Shown here: one piece after another, positions 25,058-32,022 of the stretch
Position numbering within the stretch: the first letter of the stretch is position 1
How the letters are laid out: each line of letters begins with the position of its first letter
Assembly: GCA_032388755.1 (NCBI GenBank)
Contig: CP135593.1
Span: 1,798,001 to 1,862,000 of the forward strand
Source of the DNA: Neisseria sp. DTU_2020_1000833_1_SI_GRL_NUU_006
GTDB lineage: Bacteria > Pseudomonadota > Gammaproteobacteria > Burkholderiales > Neisseriaceae
DNA length: 64,000 bases
Direction: 5' to 3'
Notes under the pieces: generated by a model
What the model saw: the letters and a program-made list of their open reading frames with translations, nothing else
The model's database searches: none
Told to the model about the DNA's origin: nothing
Program-made: the position numbers and the translations under genes

Positions 25058-25846
25058 TTAAAACAAAACCAACTGTTCTTCCAATGTCAATAAGGGGGCG
25101 GTTATCTTCGTTTCGTCTTGACTGTGCTGTTTTGCGTCGAAAGCGGCTATTTTGTCGGCTTCAATTTCGGCTTTCATATCGTCTTCAAAACCGCCACGCA
25201 ACCAATGCACTGTGCGCCATGCCGTATAAAATTCGTTTTTTATACTGTCTCCATGTATGATTTTTGCGGGGATACCGTAAAAATGGCATTGCACAAAACA
25301 CATCCACACACATAACACGTCTATATCGACCGCAACCGCTGCCATATGTAAAGTCGGAACTTTTCCGCTATCTGCGATATGTTCCGCAAAGGCAAGCAGA
25401 TTCGCACCGCTGCCGCAACATGGCTCAAGCAAAGAAACAAATCTTTGTTTCTCCAGTTTCTCCGCCGCATCGATTCCTACCAGTCTCGCCATCATCCTTG
25501 ATACTGACATCGGCGTAAAATACTGCCCGTTACGCTCGTTCGACGCGCCCAAGTCCATATAAAGCTCACCCAAAAAATCTTCGTAGCTTCCGACGTTCAC
25601 CGCTCTAATGCAGCCCGAAGCCAAAACGCCCAACAGCTCAGGAAAGATTTTAAAAGCCTCTTCTTTATATTCTCGGCGGATAGTGTGGTATCGCTCCTCG
25701 CGTATTTCCCAATCATCATCCCGCATATAACTATTAAAAATCGCAAGTGCTGCCAGCTCTACGAAATCACGGAAAACATCAGACGGCTTATACGTCGCAC
25801 CGAATGAATAAATGAGTTTTTTCAGGTCTTTAACCGTGTTATCCAT
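25058..25846 (-). CDS. N6-adenine methyltransferase-like protein lacking the NPPY motif
   Basis: The 262-residue protein resembles the HsdM-type methyltransferase core: RNGQYFTPMSVSRMMARL (about residue 107) and the SAM-binding motif LLEPCCGSGANLLAFAE (about 138), then VAVDIDVLCVWMC, as in motif II. Where the catalytic (N/D)PP(Y/F) should follow, the sequence reads GDSIKNEFYTAWRTVHWLRGG, with no NPPY. No specificity subunit is near. It probably binds SAM or DNA without methylating, as do several plasmid- and phage-borne relatives. The ATG at 25846 has GGGAGAAAAAA upstream. It heads a minus-strand cluster of small genes. Confidence 0.75.
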   Translation of the reverse strand: MDNTVKDLKKLIYSFGATYKPSDVFRDFVELAALAIFNSYMRDDDWEIREERYHTIRREYKEEAFKIFPELLGVLASGCIRAVNVGSYEDFLGELYMDLGASNERNGQYFTPMSVSRMMARLVGIDAAEKLEKQRFVSLLEPCCGSGANLLAFAEHIADSGKVPTLHMAAVAVDIDVLCVWMCFVQCHFYGIPAKIIHGDSIKNEFYTAWRTVHWLRGGFEDDMKAEIEADKIAAFDAKQHSQDETKITAPLLTLEEQLVLF

Positions 25847-25899
25847 TTTTTTCTCCCGAAGGTTTCAGACGACCTTTGCCGCCCGAAACCGTTTAGCCA

Positions 25900-26298
25900 T
25901 TACCACCAACTGTCATAGAAAACTGCTCGCCCCTCAGCTATCGCTAACCGCGCATTCGCTATAAAGGTTTTGGTTTCAGTAATGTCATCGGGATAGATTT
26001 GCGAGTCTCCAAAGAAAAAGCCTGGCGTGTGTTCTAGTTTTTCTTCATTTAAATCAGCTTCCAGCCGTTCTAAATCTTCTAGTTCCAGCCGCACCGTACA
26101 ACAATTAAATACATCGCATTTACCGCCTTTTTGCCGATATAGTTTTTCCATCCAGCCATGTAGATGGTTAAACTTCCGCCAGTACGCAAATTGATTCAGT
26201 TCTGCTTCATCGCGTTCATCTTCACTCACATTCACATCGGTTTGACGGTCGCCAACAAACTCGGCATTCATGGTGTAGCCGTACATATCAAGACCCAT
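25900..26298 (-). CDS. Conserved phage/plasmid-type hypothetical protein
   Basis: The 132-residue protein begins MGLDMYGYTMNAEFVG and contains FAYWRKFNHLHGWMEKLYRQ and ends VFYDSWW. This layout (MGLDMY start, YWRK..H.HGWM core) is shared by a family frequent in phages and mobile elements, with no established function. The ATG follows AAAGGATTATCAA. It lies next to the long palindrome at 26333. Confidence 0.7.
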   Translation of the reverse strand: MGLDMYGYTMNAEFVGDRQTDVNVSEDERDEAELNQFAYWRKFNHLHGWMEKLYRQKGGKCDVFNCCTVRLELEDLERLEADLNEEKLEHTPGFFFGDSQIYPDDITETKTFIANARLAIAEGRAVFYDSWW

Positions 26299-26332
26299 TT
26301 GATAATCCTTTCATAAATGTTCATTCATAAAT

Positions 26333-26563
26333 AAACAACCATCGGGGGCAGCGGCCGCCGTGTTGTGATGTCGTAAAAAATTTCAAAGCGCAAAAAGTCC
26401 AGACTGGCTTTGTGCGGCTTTCATCTTTGTCCGGTGCGCCCTCTGCGGCGTGGTGGAAAAGGTGGAAGCCGTGCAAAGACACTTGTCTTGGTCTGGACTT
26501 TTTGCGCTTTGAAATTTAGACATCAACCAACAACACGGCGGCCGCTGCCCCCGATGGTTGTTT
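26333..26563. repeat. Long imperfect palindrome (about 72-bp arms, 86-bp centre)
   Basis: The left arm 26333-26404 and the right arm 26491-26563 are reverse complements. The outer 33 bp match perfectly, then come small indels, then 27 bp match perfectly (26378-26404 with 26491-26517). The centre continues to pair more loosely (CTTTGTGCGGCTTTC with GGAAGCCGTGCAAAG). The GC-rich tips contain GCGGCCGC. The whole element could form one 230-nt hairpin as RNA or single-stranded DNA, or a MITE with long terminal inverted repeats. No convincing target duplication or open frame is seen. Confidence 0.85.
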
Positions 26564-26573
26564 CAAACCTTCA

Positions 26574-26635
26574 GCCGCTCTGCGGCGTTTCCGCCCTTTT
26601 GGGCGGAATTGAAAAAACGCTTTAGGGCGTTTTTT
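26574..26635 (+). other. Three consecutive hairpins, the last terminator-like
   Basis: GCCGC/GCGGC, then TCCGCCC-TTTT-GGGCGGA, then AAAAAACGC/GCGTTTTTT follow one another within 62 bp directly after the long palindrome. The third resembles a terminator on both strands. Confidence 0.7.
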
Positions 26636-26732
26636 GGCACTCGTTGCCTATCCTGCGTTGTAGTTAAAATTAGTGTTGTACTTATGAAATCTCCCTTTTT
26701 GAAGGGTAGATACGCGCTGATTGGAAAGATAT

Positions 26733-26953
26733 TAGTTCAAATATTAGATATTATTAGATTCAAATAGATTTAAAATAGATTATTATTAGAATAAATTTAG
26801 ATTTATATAGACTATAAATAGATTTAGTTAGATTTAAAATAGTTATATAATTAGAATGATATTAGATTGAAAAGTAGATTCTATTGGTTTACTATTAGAT
26901 TTTATGGGTTCTTTATTAGAAATTATTAGATTTGAATAGATTAAAATTAGATT
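26733..26953. repeat. Array of TAGA motifs phased at one helical turn (iteron or centromere-like)
   Basis: TAGA (usually TAGATT; TAGT at 26733 and 26840) occurs at 26733, 26745, 26755, 26765, 26776, 26787, 26798, 26808, 26819, 26829, 26840, 26852, 26863, 26875, 26896, 26917, 26927, 26937 and 26948. The steps are 10-12 bp with two gaps of 21 bp, so all motifs face the same side of the helix over about twenty turns. The array ends 16 bp before the ATG of the DNA-binding gene at 26964. This is the architecture of partition sites (R1 parC, R388 stbDR) or replication iterons. Confidence 0.7.
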
Positions 26954-26963
26954 GGATTTATAT

Positions 26964-27344
26964 ATGGGTATTTCGGTAGAAAAATTCATAACCGAGCAGG
27001 AAGAAAAAGGACGGCGTTCCAAATTGGAGCCGTTCAAATCCGACATCCTGCTGCTCAAACAAAAAGGTTTTTCTCAAAAACAGATTCAGCAATTTTTGAA
27101 AGAAAACGGCCTCGAAGTCGGACTGACGACGATCAACTGGTTTGTCAAAACACGCTTACGAACGGAGCAAAGCAACCAGCCGGAAAACAGCAAAACTGAA
27201 GCTCAAAAACCGCCTTCATCTCTAAATCATTTGAAAGAAAATGAACGTCAAAAGACAGAAAACCCGGATCAGTCCTCCTCCGGGAAATCAGGCGAACACA
27301 AATTCGATTGGCAGAATCAGATCAATCCTAAGGAGTACATATAA
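26964..27344 (+). CDS. Small putative DNA-binding protein downstream of the phased array
   Basis: I chose the ATG at 26964 over the in-frame TTG at 26952. The 126-residue product starts MGISVEKFITEQEEKGRRSK and has a helix-turn-helix-like core (FKSDILLLKQKGFSQKQIQQ, then FLKENGLEVGLTTINWFVK) in the first 65 residues, then a long polar, probably disordered tail rich in Ser, Glu and Lys. This fold plan (short HTH domain plus flexible tail) fits a plasmid copy-control, partition or StbA-like protein. Its position right after the TAGA array suggests it binds that array and autoregulates. An inverted pair of the GCCGTCTGAA uptake sequence terminates it. Confidence 0.65.
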   Translation: MGISVEKFITEQEEKGRRSKLEPFKSDILLLKQKGFSQKQIQQFLKENGLEVGLTTINWFVKTRLRTEQSNQPENSKTEAQKPPSSLNHLKENERQKTENPDQSSSGKSGEHKFDWQNQINPKEYI

Positions 27345-27346
27345 AA

Positions 27347-27374
27347 AAAGCCGTCTGAATTTTCAGACGGCTTT
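27347..27374. terminator. Hairpin made of the GCCGTCTGAA uptake-sequence dialect
   Basis: AAAGCCGTCTGAA and TTCAGACGGCTTT form a perfect hairpin. The core is the N. gonorrhoeae / N. meningitidis type, not the AGGTCGTCTGAA type used elsewhere in the window. It lies between convergent genes (the DNA-binding gene and yoeB). Confidence 0.85.
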
Positions 27375-27392
27375 CGAGGTAAAATACCGCGT

Positions 27393-27656
27393 TCAGCGTT
27401 CGTAATGGTATCGGCAGGCATAAACCGTTACCGTATCTTCTTCTACCGAGTAAACCAAACGGTGTTCCCGATCAATCCTTCGTGACCACAGTCCCGATTT
27501 CTGATGACGCAGCGGTTCAGGTTTACCGATTCCCTTCGGATGGTTGGCTTTAATATCTTCCAAAAGCAACTTGATCCGTTCAACCTTCCTGGCATCGTGC
27601 TTTTTCCAATAAGCCAAATCTTCGGCGGCATCGGTGGTAAAACGGTGCTTCATCAC
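27393..27656 (-). CDS. yoeB: YoeB-like mRNA interferase toxin
   Basis: This 87-residue protein has the YoeB fold signature: YWKKHDARKVERIKLLLEDI, then GIGKPEPLRHQKSGLWSRRI, and the C-terminal active-site stretch REHRLVYSVEED with the final ACRYHYER (catalytic His/Tyr). YoeB cleaves ribosome-bound mRNA in the A site. The ATG overlaps the stop of the antitoxin gene, the usual coupling. Length is typical (84 in E. coli). Confidence 0.93.
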   Translation of the reverse strand: MMKHRFTTDAAEDLAYWKKHDARKVERIKLLLEDIKANHPKGIGKPEPLRHQKSGLWSRRIDREHRLVYSVEEDTVTVYACRYHYER

Positions 27657-27901
27657 AGATCAACCTCTACAAATTCTCCCTGTTCTGCCTGAGCCAGCGA
27701 GTGTTCCAAACGTGCAGCATTGGCAGGATTTCCGAACAGGTAAAGCGTCTCCATAATAGAGCCGTACTCTTCTTCAGACATCAAGACACAGTTCCCTCCG
27801 TTCCGGCGCGTAATATGTGTTACTACTTGGTCTTCGCACACTTTGGTCATAACCTTCGCCAAATCTTCACGGGCTGCGGTGTAGCTGATTACATAGTCCA
27901 T
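27653..27901 (-). CDS. yefM: YefM-like antitoxin
   Basis: From the ATG at 27901 the product is 83 residues and starts MDYVISYTAAREDLAKVMTK, the Phd/YefM DNA-binding fold, then THITRRNGGNCVLMSEEEYG, SIMETLYLFGNPANAARL and an acidic toxin-wrapping tail. It overlaps the yoeB start by 4 bp. TGTACA motifs upstream are the expected operator for the YefM-YoeB complex. The frame opens ten codons earlier but lacks a ribosome binding site there. Confidence 0.92.
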   Translation of the reverse strand: MDYVISYTAAREDLAKVMTKVCEDQVVTHITRRNGGNCVLMSEEEYGSIMETLYLFGNPANAARLEHSLAQAEQGEFVEVDL

Positions 27902-27933
27902 TTTTTGTATCTCCATTAAGCAACACAATTAAT

Positions 27934-27985
27934 TGTACAGTAAACCTGTACATATTTCTAGCTATTTATCCACAAAACCTGTACA
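27934..27985 (-). promoter_or_regulatory. YefM-type operator (three TGTACA boxes) with a DnaA box
   Basis: TGTACA occurs at 27934-27939, 27947-27952 and 27980-27985, and again alone at 28183. TGTACA is the known core of YefM operators. The same stretch contains TTATCCACA (27966-27974), a perfect DnaA box. The rest of 27986-28408 has a 14-bp palindrome CAGGCGGCCGCCTG (28067-28080) and no gene, so this gap may be an origin region for the element. Confidence 0.6.
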
Positions 27986-28355
27986 TATCCCCTCCTCAAA
28001 AACACCCCATATCCGCCCAAACGCCAATATCTATCTACATAGATCATAAATTGCACAAAAAACAATCAGGCGGCCGCCTGTAATATTTTTTGATAGTGGT
28101 CTGTGAATGTGGTCTTTGTATAAAGGTCGTCCTATGGGGACAAAGTTCTCTGTCTTCTAAAGCCAAAATTCTTAGTTCAATATGTACAAACACAATGTTT
28201 TCAATTACTTATTTTCATCAAAAAAGCGGGTTCTGATAATCTAATTAGTATAAAAACACGAAAGCAGGACAGAAAAACAGACAGGTATATCCCACTTTGC
28301 GCCGAAAAACAGGCAAAACAGCCTTTCAGACGACCTTTCCGGTTTCAAAGGGCGC

Positions 28356-28376
28356 AAAAAAAGCTGCCGGAGCAGC
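28356..28376 (-). terminator. Rho-independent terminator after the replication-like gene
   Basis: On the minus strand GCTGCTCCGGCAGC is followed by a run of seven T. Confidence 0.7.
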
Positions 28377-28408
28377 ATTTGGGCGTGGTGGTGCCAACAG
28401 CCTGATGA

Positions 28409-29176
28409 TTACTGTTTTTTCTTGTAGTAATTTATGAGATTTTGACGATTAGGATTGTCAGGATTCCGCTGTCCGCCTATATCGGGCGGCGGGTCGGCGG
28501 ATTGTTTGATTTGCGCTTCGTATTCCGCCTTAGCTTTGCGCGTGGCCGCTTCGGATGTCGGTGGCGCAGGGATATTAGGGGAACGGTCGGATGGATAGAA
28601 GCCCGCCCAGCCGTTCAGAATCGATTTCTGCATCACGGCATCGAGATCGTAGTTTTTGTTTTTCAGGTCTTTGAGTTGGTTTAGCAGGATTTTTTTCTGC
28701 TTCAAGTTGACAGATTTGCCTTTTTCGGCACGCATCTTCAAAAAGTCATTCCAAAGGCCGAGATTAATCCATTTCTCGAGGCGGAAATTGTCTGTATCGA
28801 TATGATAGCGGCTGTCGAATTGCGGCACTGCCTCGCCTTTAACTAGATAGCAAAGCTCCAATAAACGCTCTTTATTGAGCTGCCAGTGCATTCTGCCGTG
28901 TACGCCTGCGCGTCGGCATTGGATTACGCCTTTGCCCGATAAAAACTTCCGCGCCTTCTCGTAGCCACGTCGCGTCAGCCCAAACTCGTTGAACAACTGG
29001 GCGGCCGTCTTGTATATCCAGCCATGACGTTTCGGCTCTTTGTCAACCACATCGCTCCACCAAAACAGCCCCGACAGCAATGTTGCCGCCTGAATATTAG
29101 AGCCGCACAAAAGCCCGAACTCGCGATAAACCACGAAGTCCGTTGTAATGTGATGGCGGATGTCGGCGGTGAGCAT
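28409..29176 (-). CDS. Phage/plasmid replication protein-like (winged-helix, primosome O type)
   Basis: The 255-residue protein has an N-terminal winged-helix region (FGLLCGSNIQAATLLSGLFW, then IYKTAAQLFNEFGLTRRGYE and KARKFLSGKGVIQCRR) as in phage replisome-organiser and O-like proteins. A basic linker and the short C-terminal motif around LNGWAGFYPSD resemble the part that contacts the helicase or DnaC-like loader. A Pro/Lys-rich tail ends in KKKQ. It begins 2 bp after the stop of the Cro-like gene, so it is in the lytic-type operon. It may replicate the excised element from the DnaA-box region next to it. Confidence 0.65.
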   Translation of the reverse strand: MLTADIRHHITTDFVVYREFGLLCGSNIQAATLLSGLFWWSDVVDKEPKRHGWIYKTAAQLFNEFGLTRRGYEKARKFLSGKGVIQCRRAGVHGRMHWQLNKERLLELCYLVKGEAVPQFDSRYHIDTDNFRLEKWINLGLWNDFLKMRAEKGKSVNLKQKKILLNQLKDLKNKNYDLDAVMQKSILNGWAGFYPSDRSPNIPAPPTSEAATRKAKAEYEAQIKQSADPPPDIGGQRNPDNPNRQNLINYYKKKQ

Positions 29177-29178
29177 GG

Positions 29179-29397
29179 CTACTTTTTAGGTTTATAGGCT
29201 TTGGAGATGGCTTCAACCGTAACTTCGTTATTGGTATAAGCCGAAATTTTAATTGCTGTATCCAAAGGGGCTTTTTTCCGACCACTGGCAATTTGAGAAA
29301 TCCACGAGTAGTTGATGTCTAATGTTTGAGCCATCTCTTTCAGACGACCTCTTCTTTCGCGCAACCACTGCTGCAATGTGTATTCGCTCACTGTCAT
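29179..29397 (-). CDS. Cro/YdaS-like helix-turn-helix regulator
   Basis: This 72-residue protein reads MTVSEYTLQQWLRERRGRLK followed by EMAQTLDINYSWISQIASGRKKAPLDTAIKI, a YdaS/Cro helix-turn-helix. It is divergently transcribed from the CI-like gene and leads into the replication gene, the classic phage switch. The intergenic 29398-29511 holds two copies of TATTACCC that may be operators. Confidence 0.82.
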   Translation of the reverse strand: MTVSEYTLQQWLRERRGRLKEMAQTLDINYSWISQIASGRKKAPLDTAIKISAYTNNEVTVEAISKAYKPKK

Positions 29398-29511
29398 TTC
29401 CTTGTAATTGACAAAACCAAGGTTCTCATATTACCCATAGCTAACAAATAAATCAATAATCGAAAAAATGCTATTACCCAAAAGAAAAAGCCGTAAAGCG
29501 ATAATTAGAAA

Positions 29512-30195
29512 ATGAATACACTTGCAGACAGAATCAAAAAACGCCTTGACGACTTAGGCAAATCACAGGCTGATTTGGCTAAATATTGCAAAGTCAAACC
29601 ACCTTCAGTATCCAAATGGCTGAATGGCACAACCAAAGTTTTAGCTGGGCAAAATTTACTAAGAGCTTCTGAATTTCTTGAATGTGATCCTGACTGGCTG
29701 GCCAGCGGAAAGGGATTTTGGGCAAATAAATCTAGCAATACAAAATCTGCTGAAACAGCCGTATCACCATTTACTGTAAAAATGCTTGATAACGACATAC
29801 TCAATCAGTATCTAATCAACACTTCAGATATTTCAGCCAACATTTCTTATATTGAATATGCGGAAGACCAGTATCGCAGGATTTTCGCTGCTAAAAATCC
29901 CGAAAGTTTGAGACTGACAAATATTCGGGTTGATAATATGTCCGGAACACTGGAGCCGGGCGATTTAGTGTTTGTAGATATATCTATAAACAAATATGAC
30001 GGAGATGGCGTGTATCTGTTTATGGTTGGAAATCATCTCCATCTGAAAAGACTACAAATGGTCGGAAATAATCTACTCGTAATCTCTGACAATCGGCAGT
30101 ATAAGAGTTGGGAAATCTCCCCCAAAGACAGAACAAGCCTAGTAGTCATCGGCAAAGTCTTAATAGGACAGTCTCAGATTTTCCAAAGGTTTTAG
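29512..30195 (+). CDS. CI/LexA-like phage repressor with an Asn in place of the catalytic Ser
   Basis: The 227-residue protein has an N-terminal HTH (LGKSQADLAKYCKVKPPSVS, then KWLNGTTKVLAGQN) and a C-terminal S24 domain. The usual GDSMxPT motif reads VDNMSGTLEPGD, so the nucleophile Ser is Asn at about residue 142, while the Lys is kept (HLHLKRLQ, about 179). The fold would still dimerise and bind DNA but should not cleave itself, so induction by RecA-mediated cleavage is unlikely. It is divergent from the Cro-like gene. Confidence 0.88.
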   Translation: MNTLADRIKKRLDDLGKSQADLAKYCKVKPPSVSKWLNGTTKVLAGQNLLRASEFLECDPDWLASGKGFWANKSSNTKSAETAVSPFTVKMLDNDILNQYLINTSDISANISYIEYAEDQYRRIFAAKNPESLRLTNIRVDNMSGTLEPGDLVFVDISINKYDGDGVYLFMVGNHLHLKRLQMVGNNLLVISDNRQYKSWEISPKDRTSLVVIGKVLIGQSQIFQRF

Positions 30196-30230
30196 AAAAA
30201 AGGTCGTCTGAATTTTTAGACGACCTTTTG
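30196..30230. terminator. Uptake-sequence hairpin terminator after the repressor
   Basis: AAAAAAGGTCGTCTGAA pairs with TTTTTAGACGACCTTTT (one base of the uptake sequence is altered on the right). Confidence 0.75.
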
Positions 30231-30271
30231 TTTTGGTGAAAATAGTAGCTGTTTATTTCAATATAGGATAT

Positions 30272-30283
30272 AGTTAGCTAACT
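30272..30283. promoter_or_regulatory. Palindromic operator upstream of the Phd/VapC pair
   Basis: AGTTAGCTAACT is a perfect 12-bp palindrome, 24 bp before the antitoxin ATG, in the expected place for antitoxin autoregulation. Confidence 0.55.
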
Positions 30284-30306
30284 AAACTAAGTTTAAGGTC
30301 TTAATC

Positions 30307-30552
30307 ATGTTCCAAGCAAATATACATCAGGCAAAAACCAATCTCAGCCAATTGATCCAAAAAGCTGAGGCAGGCGAAACAGTCATTATAGCCAAGGCAG
30401 GAAAACCCTGCGTTCAATTGACCGGTATTGTCAAACAAGAGCGGAAAGCAGGCGGTCTGAAAAAATTCAGCAATTCCCAAAATACCGATATTTCCAGAAT
30501 CCTTGAAAGTGATGACGATACCGCAGATTTATTTGAGGCTTCTTCGCTATGA
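30307..30552 (+). CDS. Phd/YefM-family antitoxin
   Basis: The 81-residue protein starts MFQANIHQAKTNLSQLIQKA, then EAGETVIIAKAGKPCVQL, the Phd DNA-binding fold, and ends in an acidic tail (ESDDDTADLFEASSL) that would wrap the toxin. It overlaps the next gene by 4 bp, as expected for a toxin-antitoxin operon. Confidence 0.9.
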   Translation: MFQANIHQAKTNLSQLIQKAEAGETVIIAKAGKPCVQLTGIVKQERKAGGLKKFSNSQNTDISRILESDDDTADLFEASSL

Positions 30553-30935
30553 GAAAGATTCTGTTAGATACGCACGTTTTACTGTGGTGGCTGATGGATG
30601 ATGACAAATTAGGCGAAAATGCCCATAAAATAATCAGAAATCCCAATAATCTGATTTTTGTCAGTGCAGCAAGCATTTGGGAAATTTCCATCAAATTAAA
30701 TAAAGGGCTGCTGAAACTGCCTGAAGAATTTTTTGATATTACAGAGCAACAAGATTTTGAGAATCTGCCTATAGATTTCTTCCATGCTAAACAAGCAGGA
30801 TTACTCCCTCCGATACACCGAGATCCCTTTGACAGAATGCTGATTGCCCAAACTCAAGCGGAAGGCTTAGAACTGATGACTGTTGACGGATATATCCCTC
30901 AATACGGAATCAGGGTAATTGATGCAAGCAAGTAA
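30549..30935 (+). CDS. PIN-domain toxin (VapC family)
   Basis: The 128-residue protein has PIN-domain acidic residues in order: LLDTHVLLWW (Asp7), SIWEISIKL (Glu), and HRDPFDRMLIAQTQAEGL (Asp) with TVDGYI near the end. PIN toxins are Mg-dependent ribonucleases, often cutting tRNA or rRNA. It is paired with the Phd-type antitoxin. Confidence 0.9.
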   Translation: MRKILLDTHVLLWWLMDDDKLGENAHKIIRNPNNLIFVSAASIWEISIKLNKGLLKLPEEFFDITEQQDFENLPIDFFHAKQAGLLPPIHRDPFDRMLIAQTQAEGLELMTVDGYIPQYGIRVIDASK

Positions 30936-30952
30936 AAATATATTTCAAACAC

Positions 30953-30985
30953 AAAAGGTCGTCTGAAATTCAGACGACCTTTTTT
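30953..30985. terminator. Uptake-sequence hairpin terminator after VapC
   Basis: AAAAGGTCGTCTGAA and TTCAGACGACCTTTTTT with almost no loop. The region 30986-31409 beyond is AT-rich on the left with no supported gene. Confidence 0.8.
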
Positions 30986-31409
30986 CAATCCTAAGCATCT
31001 TATTACCTTTAAAATATAACCATTATAATCAATACGTTATTTAATTTTAAATGTAAAAATTTAGCTTTGGCTAATATTTTTCTTGCAATATTTGTTACCT
31101 ATGGCTAATATACGTACATCAAAGTTCTTTAACAGTTTGGAACGAAGCAACCGGCCTTCGGAGTTATTTCGGCTTAAAAAGTCCGAAACAACGGGCGTAG
31201 AAAAGGCGATCGAGCCTTTGGGTAAATCGGATAAACGGTTGTGGGCAGCATTCAACCTGCCCAAAAAAAATGCCGCGCATCCGGGTAGCCTGATGAGAGG
31301 GTCCGGTAACAGGCGGCAAGTTGGACGTATTTTTTAATCGGGACGTAATCCCGATGCAGCAGCGATAATCTGCGGACAAGCTGCAAAATACATTTTGATT
31401 TTTCTTTTG

Positions 31410-31531
31410 CCCGCCATGAGCGGGTATTTATCGGATAAATCCGATAGGGCGTATGCCCAAATGTTCAGACGGCTCTACCCGTCTTTAAAGGTGTATCCAA
31501 ATCCAAGCCCACTTCTTGCACAAGTGGGTTT
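31410..31531. other. Cluster of five consecutive hairpins (origin-like)
   Basis: Five small stem-loops follow in 122 bp: CCCGC/GCGGG (31410-31424), ATCGGAT/ATCCGAT (31430-31445), GGGC/GCCC (31447-31458), AGACGG/CCGTCT (31467-31484), and AAGCCCACTT/AAGTGGGTTT (31505-31531). Such a run is typical of single-strand or rolling-circle origins and phage packaging regions. The fourth stem overlaps a TTCAGACGGC uptake core. No gene occupies 30936-31587. Confidence 0.6.
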
Positions 31532-31587
31532 CCGTTTAGATTCATCCGAAATAATCAGACAGTTTATTATAGTTCAAAGGTGCGGTT

Positions 31588-31893
31588 ATGACAAATATGA
31601 CAAAGGATGAAATTAAAGCCCTGCAAATCAAAGCAGCAGAAATCAGTGATCATTTTGAAAAACGCTCGGCGGTTTATGTGCGATCGGGACAGGAAATTTA
31701 TGAGGCGAACCGTGAGAATCACGATGACGCATTCGTCACATCGTGCATCGCGAACGACTACTGGTGGAAGTTTGAGTGGTATCTGAAAGGCAGCGATCTT
31801 TGGAAAGATAGCGATTTTGACGATATTGATGAGATTGCTGCGGAGTTTGAGGGGTGGTTTGCAGGATTTTGTCAGAAGAAATCGGCAAATTGA
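31588..31893 (+). CDS. Small hypothetical protein (101 aa)
   Basis: This acidic protein (MTNMTKDEIKALQIKAAEIS start) has a YWWKFEWYLKGSDLWKDSDF segment rich in Trp and ends in a short basic tail. The ribosome binding site AAGGTGCGGTT is adequate. It follows the hairpin cluster by 56 bp and could be the first gene of a small mobile module. Not recognised. Confidence 0.55.
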   Translation: MTNMTKDEIKALQIKAAEISDHFEKRSAVYVRSGQEIYEANRENHDDAFVTSCIANDYWWKFEWYLKGSDLWKDSDFDDIDEIAAEFEGWFAGFCQKKSAN

Positions 31894-31965
31894 CAGCACC
31901 TGTCGGCTGTATGTGCTGTATATGACTGTATGTGGTTGTCTGTGGCTGTATATCAGGATAAAATA

Positions 31966-32003
31966 AAGTCGTCGGGTGCGCCAAGAACCGACGGCTGCTT
32001 TAT
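31966..32003. terminator. Bidirectional hairpin between the 101-aa gene and the tiny peptide gene
   Basis: CGTCGG and CCGACG form a stem flanked by A-rich DNA (AAAATAAAGT) on one side and TGCTTTAT on the other, so it can stop transcripts from both directions. Confidence 0.55.
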
Positions 32004-32022
32004 ATTAAGTTGTCTTAGACTG

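Noticed and set aside
26410..26625. 71-codon frame within the long palindrome
   Set aside because: It runs across both arms and the spacer of the hairpin and has a low-complexity, improbable composition.
31083..31337. 84-codon plus-strand frame (start MANIRTSKFF) and its antisense companion
   Set aside because: Both strands are open over the same stretch, the composition changes part-way (basic, low order), and no family is recognised; I do not support a gene here.
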